DNA of 28,794 nt from Cudoniella acicularis (GCA_013054445.1 JAAMPI010000659.1:1-28794); one strand, 5' to 3'; shown: positions 1 to 10,338, numbered from the stretch's first letter. The notes: generated from the sequence alone by a model not told the origin. Program-made: numbers and translations.

Positions 1-572
1 TTGCTTTTTATACCTTTAAAATGTGTTATTTGGTTATGTGCCCTTTTTTATTTGGCCATTTGTTACTGAGCTCAGAATGTACTAGTGCCTCGGTAGATTC
101 GCTTGTTTCTCCTCCAGATATCGGCTTATAGCTAGATACCGGACCGGCAATAAGAAATATTAATATTAAGAAATTGACCAAAGAGGGGATCGATTTAAAC
201 GGAAAGGAAATTGCAACAGATAAAAAACCTAGCACGACATCTTAACTGTATAAATCCTGATAAAGATAATATTGTCCTTTGTAGTTGAAGTATCAGACAA
301 TGTTTATTGTGTTTTCTTTGAACTGCAGCTAATCTAGAGACTTCCGTGCTTCGAACTTTGAATTCGAAGAAACTAAGCTGAGGCTCAGAAAGAAGATTTT
401 CTATGGCATTCGCGTCCAAAAGGCTGCGTTGAAGGAGTCAGCTTCCAGCGCAGCCCAGAAAAAGGCAGAAAGATCGAAGTATCCCGCTTTTGGTTCAAAG
501 TGAATACCAGCAAGCCTCCAAGCAAGCAGTTGGTAACAGACCACTTCTAGTTGCTGCAGCCTCCAGCCTGCC

Positions 573-579
573 TATAAAT
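573..579 (+). promoter_or_regulatory. TATA-like element of the 851 gene
   Basis: The string TATAAAT lies about 275 bases before the start codon at 851. It is followed by a CT-rich stretch and CA-rich leader-like sequence from about 605, as is usual around fungal transcription starts. The initiation site is inferred near 600-640. Bases 1-572 upstream hold nothing else I can name; the short minus-strand ORFs there look like chance. Confidence 0.4.
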
Positions 580-748
580 TGCGGATGAGCTGCAGCTCGC
601 TTCAGACTTTTTCTTCTCCAGAACAACAACACACAACTTCGCACGCATCCAAAACCCCAACACCATTTGCCTCAATCTTCAATCTAGAAGCTTGAGCTCT
701 CTATCAGAGGCTCTAGTCGGGTCTTTATTCCAAAAACCCGGCCAACAC

Positions 749-849
749 ATGTAAATCCCCTCGTTGCCCTGGCGATTCTACCTCAGAGGATGCGGAGCGC
801 GTCGCGAAGTTCAGTTTTGACAAACCACAGACTCCATACACGAACATAA
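749..849 (+). promoter_or_regulatory. Upstream start-stop and 19-codon uORF
   Basis: Two upstream ATGs sit in the probable leader of the 851 gene. One at 749 is followed at once by TAA, a minimal start-stop element. The second, at 790, opens a 19-codon frame whose TAA occupies 847-849, one base before the main ATG at 851. That geometry would suit termination-reinitiation control of translation. A GT at 751 could instead be the donor of a leader intron that removes one or both uORFs, so their presence in mRNA is not certain. Confidence 0.45.
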
Positions 850-850
850 C

Positions 851-1807
851 ATGCCTCCCAAGGCGGCCTCAATTGAAGCGAGCTCCGGCATTGCTCTTAC
901 TACAAAGGAGACGGATATGCTCTGTGCGGTGGTTAGCTTGATGGGCGATGTTCCTGATGTAAGCTGTCTCTCCGCGTTCTCCCGCTCTATGTCTTCATCT
1001 TCAAATCCGCGAGACCGGGGCCTTTGACGTTTTTCTTTACTTTTAATTTGACTTCGACATCTATGTTGCCTACTTTGAGCGCGTTCCCTAGCTGTCATAC
1101 CCACATTTCCTGCTTCTTCTCTTAATGACCTCACCGCTAACTACGCAAAGGTCTCATTTGAAGAGGTCGCAAAAGTCACGGGTCAAAAATATGCCAAGAA
1201 CGCTCGTCAGGCTTGTAAGAAGCTCTTCGAAAAGATAAAGTCCAGAGTCCCAGGTGCACCAGCTTCCGCTGAGGGCGAAGGAGAGGCTAGCGGTGATGCC
1301 GAACAAGAACCCGAGGAACCCACCACGCCAAAGAAGAAACCTGCCAAGAAGACCGCCGCCCCGAAGAAGGCTCCCGCCGCAAAGAAGGAGAAGGCCGTTG
1401 GCGCTCGCGCTGCCCCGAAGAAGGCCAACGCCGGAATGGCTAAGAATGCTGCTGCTAGCAAGAAGGGAGCCAAGAAGGAGGATTCCGAGGAAGAAGCAGT
1501 CAGGGAAGAGGAAGTTGAAGACGCTGAAGATGCTCCAGCTGCTGGTGAGGATGATGGAAATGGCAAGTCTCAATCCAAGCCCGTTGTGTCATCCCCTCAA
1601 CCATTTGTTTCAACTTTCTTCGGCACCACAGCAACATTCCCAGCTGGATACCAATTCCCTAAGGATACAACCGAAGCAGAGCGTTTTCAAGCCCACAAGT
1701 TTGAGATGACGGTAGAGGCATATCGTTCCTGGAAAGTCCAAAACGGCTACGATGACGATGTTGCTGCCACGCCAGTGCATGGTTCGGTCAACGGAGATGA
1801 AGCTTAG
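851..1807 (+). CDS. Myb/SANT-like domain protein with lysine-rich, histone H1-like tail
   Basis: Two exons are proposed, 851-958 and 1151-1807, giving 254 residues. The 192-nt intron has donor GTAAGC and a GCTAAC branch site about 10 nt before its AG. Residues about 18-68 form a compact helical domain (LTTKETDML, then VSFEEVAKVTG, then YAKNARQACKKLF) of the kind found in short fungal Myb/SANT-like nuclear proteins. Residues about 85-150 are rich in K, A and P with PKK repeats, like a linker-histone tail. An acidic segment follows, and the last 70 residues (FFGTTATFPAGYQF region) are not low-complexity. Nuclear DNA or chromatin binding is inferred, and no specific target is evident. It is not a canonical histone H1, because I see no winged-helix globular domain. 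The leader carries two uORFs. Confidence 0.8.
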
Positions 1808-1983
1808 GTGATTTCCCAGCAGGTCTCGCTTGACCACCTTCATTTCATGAAGCTCAACTTTTCAGCATCTCGGATCTTGAGAATACTTGCTAACCAAATC
1901 GCTTTCACAGAGGCTTAAGTTACTTTTCATACCACACATCAACATGCCCTCGATACTTCCGAATTTGACTCACAGAACTTATC

Positions 1984-2241
1984 TTACCCAACAATGATGA
2001 TCTGAGTTTGCTCTGGATGAAAGATCGGATTTCGATAGCGGTGTTCTTCATACATGCGGGCGCAATTCTTGTTTTCTTTCTCATACTGATGAAGCCCATC
2101 ACGAACGATGCCTTTGTACCTGATGCTCTTTGCATGGGATAAGAGTGCTTTCATGTTGATGGAAGAGCTGTCGTCAAAGAACGGATAGCTGCGAACAGAG
2201 CGGGTGGTGATGATTAATCGGCATAAGGAACCAAAAGTCAT
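1984..2241 (-). CDS. Small putative mitochondrial protein, unrecognised
   Basis: An 85-codon ATG-started frame on the minus strand lies between two plus-strand genes. The first 20 residues lack acidic residues and contain R, S, T and L (MTFGSLCRLIITTRSVRSY), which resembles a mitochondrial presequence. The rest is charged and not repetitive, with an IRYKGIVRDGLHQYEKENK segment and a YEEHRYRNP segment. Third codon positions are C/T-rich over the first half, as in the real genes nearby. The frame ends GGG-TAA, but the same bases form a donor-like GGTAAGA, so a further exon toward 1850 is possible. It would be divergent from the 2746 gene (504 bp apart) and convergent with the 851 gene. I do not recognise the family. 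Confidence 0.5.
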   Translation of the reverse strand: MTFGSLCRLIITTRSVRSYPFFDDSSSINMKALLSHAKSIRYKGIVRDGLHQYEKENKNCARMYEEHRYRNPIFHPEQTQIIIVG

Positions 2242-2745
2242 AGATCAATGCAAACCATTTTCACAACTCCTTCCACCCAAATAATATATGTGATTGCTCC
2301 AATTCATACCATTTTGATGCACCTTACCGGCCCTACCTCTCAACCAACTTCTTCAACTTGAAAGTTTGAAAGGAAGAGTACACATTGCCCCAAAAAGTTG
2401 CCACAAATCTGCAAATAGACTCTGAGTGACGAGCCAGTAGCCCAGGACTTCCAAAGCAGTCTTGCTGTACTTAATGACAGGTCTTCTCCTCTCTGACTTT
2501 CCAATTCCTTCCGTCAGGCTTCCTTCCCATCGCGACTTGCGACATCTTCCGCTTACGTCGCGCGTCAGCTTCAAAGTTTTGCTTGACGAGACCAGAGCCC
2601 CTCGACAAGAGTGGCAGACACTTTACAGCATCAACCCACTTCCTCAACTTGGGGACTTGAAACACTAGACAGCAGTCCTCGACCTACGACTCCTCTAACC
2701 TCGACATATCCTCAAGGTTCATCACGACAGTAAAAAGCCACCATC
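2242..2745. other. Intergenic promoter region between divergent genes
   Basis: This is a 504-bp spacer between the minus-strand small ORF and the 2746 gene. It holds no convincing ORF. The last 60 bases are leader-like and lead into a good initiation context (CACCATCATGG). Confidence 0.4.
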
Positions 2746-4167
2746 ATGGCACCGGCTTCCAACGAAGAGCAATTCAAATTTCTCATCAGCTGTATCCGCT
2801 ACAGCAACAATGGGAAGGCAAGTGAATTTCTCTTTCCATCCCATTACTTACCGTGGTATCTCAATACCTCCTTCAATTTCATTAGCTAATAGTGATCTGA
2901 ACTCCAGGTTGACTTTGGCCAAGTCGCAAAAGAATGCGGTATTGTCACCAAAGGCGCTGCGTAAGTCTCCCCTCCTCGTTTTGCCCTCCCACCCCCTTCC
3001 TCCAGCTCCTCCCTTCTACTCTCGCCCTCCAAGCCCTTTTAATGCTCTCCTCTACTCCAAGCCTCAAACCTCAAATCTAACCTCGTCCCTCAACACAGAG
3101 CCAAGCGCTACGAACGCATGATGCGCGCCCATGGCATCGCCGCCAACGCCGCTGCCATAAAGCCCTCCACATCAACCTCATCTCCATCTTCCTCCTCCCC
3201 AAACACTTCCTCTTCCCAATTCTCAAACCGGACGAAAAGCGAAAAAGACCCATCCCAACGCCCTTCAAACACAAAAGATACTTCAACATCCGCGAGCTTG
3301 ATTGCCATAGCAGCGGCTAAGAAGAGGAAGATGGCTGAGTTTGATGGGGAGAATGCCAGTGATGCTGCGGCGGAGGATGACGATGAGGAAGCTTTCTTAC
3401 AGCGACCGAGCAGGGAAAGATATGGTGGGGTTGTGAAACGCGAAGAGGATGGGGTGAGAGTACAGAAAGAGGTAAAGAGTGAAGAGGGCGTGGCACTGTT
3501 ACAAGGAGGTGGAATGGGACAAGGAGGAGGACTGATGAGTCTCAGCACGGCAGAAACGCTAATGCAGTTCTACGACCCTCAACCGACAAGCACCGCTTCT
3601 TCATCTTCATCGCCAATCATGCATATCAGCAATCCCGTCAACAACTACATCACCAAGATCTCACCATTATCCTCACCCAGCGCAAACACGCACAATTTCA
3701 CCAATAGTGGCACAGTGGATTTTGATTTCACCAATCCAATCACTGAGTACAGTGCGAATTCATCAATGGGATATGCATCTCCAACACTCACACATCCGCA
3801 TATGGTACATAACAGCAGCGTCTTCAACCAACTGCTTTCGTATGATCTGGGTTCTGCGTATGGCGGCTTGAGTTATCCTTCTTTTGGTGGTGCTGGAGCT
3901 GGCTCGACGTCTTTTGGTGCAGGTACTAGCTCAAGCTCCGTTGGTATGCATTCGACAGGTGCAAGTGGTGCGAATGCGAGATTTGAGGGTCAGGGGGCGA
4001 GCTCGAGTTGGAGTGGTAGCATCGGCCCCGGAGGGATAGGAGGTGCAATGGGTGCTGGCATTGGAGGTGGGATGCAGCAATACCAAAAATTTTCGGGGTA
4101 TGAGAACGAGAGCACGGGAGCCGGAACTGGAACCGGGTGTCCCGAGAGTCCGCTTGTTGTTGAGTGA
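2746..4167 (+). CDS. Myb/SANT-like domain transcription-factor-like protein with Ser/Gly-rich tail
   Basis: Three exons are proposed, 2746-2817, 2908-2960 and 3099-4167, giving 397 residues. Intron 1 (90 nt) starts with GC (AAG|GCAAGT) and ends CCAG, a GC-AG intron. Intron 2 (138 nt) is GTAAGT...ACAG; a second in-frame AG two bases on would drop one alanine. The N-terminal domain (residues about 7-56) reads EEQFKFLISCIRYSNNGK, VDFGQVAKECGIVTKGAA, KRYERMMRAHGI, a pattern common in fungal Myb-like nuclear proteins. The tail has an S/T/P-rich part, a KKRK basic patch, an acidic patch (AEDDDEEAF) and a long S/G/A-rich end. A nuclear DNA-binding regulator is inferred. The target is unknown. Confidence 0.85.
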
Positions 4168-5171
4168 GCCTCGTCAAGTGCTGCCGCGGAGCACCAGGAG
4201 AACCGTTTCGGGCGGATTATTAAGGTCGTAGGAAGAAGCGTTCCGTATGTAATGAGGAAGGAGGGATGGAGACGTGTAGATGCGCTAGTTTCTTTCTTTC
4301 TTCTTGTCGGTTCTCGTTTGCTCTGCTTTCGGAATTTAGGGCGTATCTGCAGATTCTGCCTCGATAGCTCTTTCCAATAGCTCCTTCCAAACTTTTAATT
4401 CTTAGAAACGCAGTGTTCTAAAAAGCGAAGCGATGTTTTCGGATGCTTGCCTCATTTTCCTTTTCAAACTATTTGTATATTCAATACCTGTAACTTTCTT
4501 TCAAATCCAGTATCTTGTCTCTCTCTGTCATCATACAAACACAAATCAAGAACTGTGCAGCAAGAGTGCAGTCACACCAAGAATCACCATAGTTCTTTTA
4601 GCATATTCAAGTTTGCAAAGGTTAAAGATGTGTCTTCCCTTGTGTGAAAGCACGAGACGCATGATCCTGTTGACTCAGCAATCATGTGCAAAGTCCCAGG
4701 TCAAGTCCAGTCGCGAACATGAGTCCACCAAGTCATCAAGTAATCACTCCGTCATGTCATGAGCCGATATGACTCTCCTAAGCCTCAAACTAACTCAAAC
4801 CTTATTCTCACCTCTCCAACCCATCGCCAGAAAAGGAAACCACTAAGTGCTAAATTGGGTCGTGCACGGCTCATCTTCCCCAAAACAAAAAATAAACAAG
4901 ATAAGATGGGGCGTTCCTGCAGCTTGGCAAGCCCTGGGGCCCAAAATCCGAGTTTACTTTCCAGTACTTCGAATTAAACTCATTTAAAGTTATTCGGTTA
5001 CCGAGTATAGTTTCCTTCCTCACACACCAGGGATCCGAATAGGGGTTAACCGAGAATGTTGACGCGCACGGACCAGCAACACCAAGGGGAGGGGAGTGAG
5101 TAACAAAAGCCCACTCACTATCAACCAGTTTCGCTTTCTTACATTCTCTTCAATTCACTCATTAATCGCCT
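4168..5171. other. Intergenic region, no gene seen
   Basis: This is the 3' flank of the 2746 gene and the upstream region of the 5260 gene. Short plus-strand ORFs at 4433-4762, 4447-4647 and 4759-4977 overlap in different frames and look like chance. No repeat or RNA gene is visible. Confidence 0.4.
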
Positions 5172-5216
5172 GTAAGTAGTTCACAAATCTTTTTTTCTCA
5201 TTTGAATTAAATTCAG
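5172..5216 (+). other. Probable 5'UTR intron of the 5260 gene
   Basis: A strong donor (GTAAGTAG) is followed by a T-rich stretch and ends in ATTCAG. The 45-nt interval lies 43 nt before the start codon at 5260. Size and signals fit a small fungal intron. This is prediction from sequence only. Confidence 0.4.
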
Positions 5217-5259
5217 GACATTGATATACGGTGAACAACAGTTTCAAATTCATTTCAAG

Positions 5260-6541
5260 ATGGCTGCTTGGGAAGAGATAGCTTGGGAGGAGAAGAACGT
5301 CGTGTTCGTGATTCTCTTCTCCAAATCTTGATCAATCTGTCTGTGACTGACAACTACGAATAGTTACTATTACCCTCCGCGCGTGCCTTTCGTTCCGAAT
5401 CGACACAAGCCACCGCATCCCGTATATGTCGAGGGCGTGACGATTCTGGGGAAGACGAAATATGGAATTCCAGTGAACGAATGGCAATTCGTAAGTCTCC
5501 TCTCTTCAAACTCACTGCCGACCCAATCGCAGCTTACTATATTCACCCCCCGACAAAAACCACTTCCACTTCCTCAAATTCTCTTCCACGTCCACCTCAC
5601 CGCGCCACAAACAGCTAACAACCACACTCACCAGCGCGATAACCACTTCAATCGGAACGGCCTAGACGGCGAAGATTTTACAAACGAGAACTGGTGGCAC
5701 CAAGTCCACCTCGCAGACGAAATCCGCTTGCTCGAACTTTACCAACGCGCCAACGACCCCTCCAGCAAAGCTCTCTCAAATTCCGAAGCAGAAGAGCTCC
5801 AATACTTCCTCGCCTGCAACCCCGACATCTCCTCCAACGGCCGCAGAAGAAGCGGAACAGCCAGCACCGCCGAACTCCTCGAATATTCCTCCTGGTACAC
5901 TTCCAACCTAGCAATGCTCACCACCTCGAGCTCCTCTGCCTCTCTTCCTCGATCCGACTCACCAACCCTCGGTGAAGCAGAATCACCTCAAATCAACAGC
6001 AACCCCTTCTCGCGCAGCTTTAGCTTCCCCTCTCTCCCCTCTCATCTCAAGCGACTTTATCCCTCTCTCCCCATTCTTCACACCAACCTTCACCAGCGAT
6101 CCCGGAACACCGAGTTCCTCACTCAATATTATGCTCAGCGACGACATGAGCATTATCACAGAACCTTTCCCTTCCTTCGACGACGCGCTGGCATGGGAAT
6201 TACTGCGAGAAGAGCAGTTACTCAACCCCTCAAATAGCGCGCAAAAGCGCATAAAAGCCAAACTTCAGAAGGTATACCAGAAGATAAAGAAAGTCATCAA
6301 TAATCACCGTGCGCGTTTCTTTAACAAATCCAAGATCACCACACAACATACATCAAAGAGTACGCCGCACAACCTGTCTGAGCCGTCACCATGCACAAAC
6401 GACAATAGCTGCAATATTCACACCTCGCCTGCTCGCTCTGCTGCTAAGGAAGAAGAGAAGGATACTCGTGGATCACTGCTCACTAGATTCCGAAAGCGCT
6501 TTTCTCCGAAGTCTCGATCTGGCAAGACTGGAGGAAATTGA
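5260..6541 (+). CDS. Unknown four-exon protein with basic amphipathic C-terminal part
   Basis: Proposed exons are 5260-5303, 5364-5490, 5635-5971 and 6018-6541, giving 343 residues. Intron 1 (donor GTTCGT, CTGAC branch) is needed to join the ATG to the YYYPPRVPF frame. Intron 2 is 144 nt with a CTAAC branch and is also open in frame, so read-through is possible. Intron 3 (46 nt) switches frame and has the weakest signals. The first 57 residues (tyrosine/proline-rich, then VEGVTILGKTKYGIPVNEWQF) look the most constrained. An ENWWHQVHLADEIRLLELYQ helix and an S/P-rich stretch follow, then FDDALAWELLREEQLL, a basic helix around residues 245-276 and a basic C-terminus (RFRKRFSPK). I see no transmembrane segment or catalytic motif. 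I do not recognise the family. Confidence 0.65.
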
Positions 6542-6637
6542 GGGTGTGGGAGTGGCGGAGTTGGATTTGGTGTTTCTGTTTGGTGGGGGGAGAGTTTTTT
6601 GCTTCTGTTTTTGTTGTTTCTGCTGTTTCTGCTGGGC

Positions 6638-6665
6638 GATGGATGGATGGATGGATGGATGGATA
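6638..6665 (+). repeat. Tetranucleotide microsatellite (GATG)n
   Basis: About six perfect GATG units decay into GATAGATGAT. They lie in the probable 3'UTR of the 5260 gene, about 100 bases after its stop. A further GAT-rich stretch is at 6728-6765. Confidence 0.9.
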
Positions 6666-6885
6666 GATGATACTGCTGGGCGTTGGGGAGTGATTGCGGG
6701 GTTTATGCTGCGTGGTGGTTGTAAGTTGATGATAACGAAGATGATGACGGTGATGATGATGATACATGGATAGAAGGGAAGGATATGCTGTAGTGATAGA
6801 TAATTAATGAAGCGTTGGTATGCTGACGATACTTTTTCTACTACAATTAAGTGAGGTGATATTTGATAATTATGAAGAGGCAAAG

Positions 6886-7420
6886 CTTTGAGGAGAGGCA
6901 CCCACAGTAGGAGAGATATTGGAAATCTAGCAACTGCTTAAAAAAGAATGAGAGGAGAGCCACCCACAGTAAGAGAGAGATTGAAAGTCTGGTACCTGCT
7001 TAAAAAGGAATTAGAGGAGAGGTGTTAATAGTAGGAAAGGTATTGAAGAAGTAACTAACTTACTGTAGGAGGAAAACCTTTAATAGGACAGCCGCTTACA
7101 AAATTGAATAGAGGAGCCTAAAATAGGAGAAGGATTTAAAGTAGGGGAGATACTCACAGTAGGAGAGATATCGAAACTCTGGTAGCTGCCTAAAAGGTAA
7201 TTAAAGAACGACGCATAGTAAGAAAAGTATTAAAAAGGTAACGAACCTACTATAGGAGAAAAGCCTATATCGAGACAGGTACTTGACGAAAGTAGAGTTA
7301 TCTACCCAGGGAGAGAGACTCACTGTAGGACAGATACTAATAATAGAAGAGGTAGGATCATAAAAGGAGAAATACTTATAAAAGAATAGATACTTACGAT
7401 AGAGGAGAAACTTATAATAG
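6886..7420. repeat. Decayed tandem repeats with about 188-nt higher-order period
   Basis: A motif like CACAGTAGGAGAGATAT followed by a CTGCTTAAAAA-like tail recurs near 6904, 6966 and 7155, and in weaker form near 7322. A second motif (AGGTATTGAAGAAGTAAC and its variant) occurs at about 7037 and 7226. Both motifs repeat at a spacing of about 188 nt, so the block is a higher-order duplication built from units of about 62 nt. Differences between copies are mostly A/G and C/T transitions. No coding frame survives. Confidence 0.7.
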
Positions 7421-9800
7421 AAAATGTATTTCCCGGAGCTTAGTCTAAAACAGACTAGTTCTAATTTGACTACTTTTATAAAGTATCTATACACTGTTGA
7501 ATTACAATAAGCATCACTTGTTATGGTCTATTGATAAACCTGTCTAGGTATCACAAACGCACAATGAACTTACGAGTTACCTTATTGATAAGATCGGAGC
7601 AAAGAAGAGAAAAATCTAATTTACAGGCCTCTGTCGGAGACAAATTCTCTGCTCTACCCACGTGATTCAACTCGTCACCCACCACGCTATCCAGCCAGCT
7701 TGATACCGCGACATTGCGCTTCCTCGAAAACCTGTAGCTCTATAGCCCGTATGAAACCTTCTAGTAAACCCTACTGAACCTCACCAGTTCCAAGCCACAC
7801 CCCACCACAAAAGAGCGGCACCGGTAAGAAGACGACATACTCTTCGCAGACAACAGTATATATCAGCCCTGCTAGTCGGGTACCTACCGTACGCCCTATA
7901 GTTTTCTATCAGCATAACAATTGTTAATAAGGATTACTACTAGAAGGGAAGAACGCAGCAGAACGACCTAGAGGATAATCCGATCAGAGATTTCCCCTTA
8001 AAACAAGAATGAATGAAACCTGCTTTAGTTACTGTACTAGAAGTGAAATCAAAACCGTTTTGGTTGTTTTGCTAGAAATCGACTAAACTAATAAGCATCG
8101 TAGTAGAAAGGTTGTGGTGGATGGCAGGATACCTTTTCTCAGGCAAGCTTGAGGCGAAGGCATGTTCCAGATTCACGGCCGGACATATACTTTTTACAGG
8201 CCGGGAAGGAAGCCGAAAGTTATTTTCGGCCCGGTTCTTTGAGTTGTGCTGAATAAAAGCCGAACTACGTAAAGGCTAAAAATAATATTAGCCTCTAAAT
8301 CGTGCATTCTCCTTCTATAATATTATTAAAAATCTTAAATTACTCAGGATACCCGAAGCTTTTTCTAGGTGATACCATACCCAGTAAAAGCAGGCTAGAT
8401 ACGATACCCAGGATATTTCACCCAGGTACCCAACACTGTTTTTAAGTAAGCTTTATTATTTTCCTTAGTATCTAAGCTCTATAGATATAACGTTTATAAA
8501 TGTTGATATATTATATCGCAGTAAAACAGGGGGTGAAGTGAGGTAGCGGTTTTAGGGTGCGGCTCAACCAATCCCTGCCCCTCTGCCGTTCCCTAGAATC
8601 CAGCCTTGTCCTCTCTGGCGTCCTATTTGCTGCCTGCCTCGGTTAAAACTCCCTTCTCTCTCTAATAACACTAGTCAAAATTCTTATCAGTTTATCAGAT
8701 CATCGGATTTATAGATAATTATTCCCCGAGAGCCGATATCGATAAAGAGAGCACAACTAGCCTCCTCTTGAATCCTGCTACAAAGCACATGAGGTTACCT
8801 GTCAACTAATGGATCAGTGAATCAATTAATCAAAGGCATCTAACACCTTGATAGTGTGCGCATGCAAGATCTAAAGAAAAAAGAGGCCACGTAGCTGGGA
8901 AGTTGCAACAAAAATTCACTTCAAAGTCTCCAACTGTCAAACACAACACAACAGTAACAGATGCAGGAAGAAATCCTCAATCTGTCTTTTGACAGACATT
9001 ACTGCATTTGCTTGGTTAGATAATTGAATAATTCTTCAAGGACCGCGTTGCCTCGACGCTGCAAATGCAGGACTACAGAAACAGCACCGTAACGGTCAAC
9101 CTTGCGGAAAGGGCAGGAAGAAGTATCGTAACTTCACAGGCAAGGAAGGAAAGGCGTCTTATATGTCAATTAGGTGTAGGAATTCTGCAAGAACCGCTGT
9201 AATGTGTGTCTGTATTGAGAGGCGCTTCGTGTTGAGAAAGAAATACATAGCAGACTGCTGTAATGACAAAAACAGAAGCAAGCACCGCAACGATTTAAGG
9301 ACCGGATGGATTAATTCTTTTCAAACCCATACCAATTGTACAAACATGCTATGATGATTAACCAAGAAAAACGCAATAAATAGTAAACAAGTTACCTCCA
9401 GAAACGACCACCATACCCGCCCGTTACCCACCTAAAATCTCTGCGGCCTGAACAAAGAACACAGCATCCAAGCTCCAAAACCGAAAGGATAAGATAAAGA
9501 TCGATTCGAAAAACCCTCCGCCAACCACCTATTTATATAGCAACCTACCTAACCGAGCATTCAAACCTTTTTTTTCTCAACAAATCAATCAGATCGATCC
9601 GAAGCCAAAAACAGATCTGGTTCTTCATTCCTTATTTACTAAGCATTAATCGTGTTCCATAACATTAAGCAGGTATAGGTGGCAGTTATGGGTGCCATCA
9701 AAATGTTAAAAAGAATGTAAAAGGAGGAAAAAAAGAAAACTATCCATTCTGAGAAAGTAGGCTAGGTGGGAAAACTCGTGGTTGTTGTGAGTATGCACAG
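7421..9800. other. Gene-poor AT-rich block
   Basis: There are no ORFs of note, and those present, such as 9163-9354, lack coding character. Scattered motifs recur, for instance several CCCAGG/TACCCAG-like strings at 8349-8430. A hairpin-capable segment occurs at 8201-8234. The block could be the remains of old transposable elements, but I cannot assign any family and see no terminal repeats or transposase pieces. Confidence 0.4.
8201..8234. repeat. Inverted repeat able to form a hairpin
   Basis: GCCGAAA at 8212-8218 faces TTTTCGGC at 8223-8230 across a short loop. Flanking CCGGG and CCCGG extend the pairing with an unpaired bulge. It sits inside the gene-poor block, so it is more likely an element remnant than a terminator. 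Confidence 0.5.
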
Positions 9801-10330
9801 GCATTCAAAACAGGAAAAAAGTGTGGTCTCAAAACTGCGGTTTCAACGGTAGTAGTGCATATGTGGCCTGGGGCAGGAAGGTCGAAAGGCCGCCCCCATC
9901 AGAGATTCAGAGCACTGTACTGGAGCTCACTGCATCGAGAGAGAGAAAAAGAGACCTACTGCTTTGGAGCTTACCTTGGTTTTCTTGTGCAGATTGATAG
10001 ATCAGAGCCCAGATACGAGAAGCCCATCTGCCCCTGCCTTCCCGTATCCTCAAATTGGCTCGCTGTCCATATCTTGCAAGCTCAGACAGGAAGACATACT
10101 GAAACCCTTCCCTTCCGTCCATTTCCCAAGTCCCAATCACCTCCCAATCATCTCCCTTCTTCACCCCTCCCTATCCCAAAGCCAGCAGCCCAGAGTGAAT
10201 CTTCCAAGTGCTCGCCCGTGCTTTGGGAAACAAGCTGTGCTGCAAGGAAATAGCAAGATATCAGACGAAGAAAAATTGAAAAACCCTACCTATTTCACCG
10301 AATATCGGAGGCAAACCCCTCCTTCCTACA

Positions 10331-10338
10331 TATAAAAG
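10331..10338 (+). promoter_or_regulatory. TATA box of the 11803 transcription unit
   Basis: A perfect TATAAAAG lies in a CT/AC-rich promoter-like setting. The inferred start of transcription is about 10360-10375. It is about 1.4 kb before the start codon, but the interval contains good splice signals and the predicted spliced leader contains no ATG, which links this promoter to the 11803 gene. Sequence from 9800 to 10330 holds only overlapping chance ORFs. Confidence 0.55.

Noticed and set aside
1154..1573. Minus-strand ORFs opposite the 851 gene
   Set aside because: They are L/S/G-rich mirror images of the lysine/proline-rich exon and have no protein character of their own.
3108..3548. 146-codon minus-strand ORF
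   Set aside because: It is the shadow of the serine-rich third exon of the 2746 gene.
5491..5634. Intron 2 of the 5260 gene read as coding
   Set aside because: It is open in frame, but GTAAGT, a CTAAC branch and CACCAG fit an intron better, and its text is P/T/H-rich. Read-through cannot be excluded.
6473..6901. 142-codon minus-strand ORF
   Set aside because: Its sequence is dominated by translations of the GATG microsatellite and neighbouring CTG/GTT repeats.
8201..8234. Hairpin as a transcription terminator or a transposon end
   Set aside because: Fungal nuclear genes do not use such terminators, and no partner inverted repeat or target-site duplication was found.
9855..10335. Plus-strand ORFs upstream of the TATA box
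   Set aside because: They lie before the inferred transcription start, overlap each other in different frames and show no domain.
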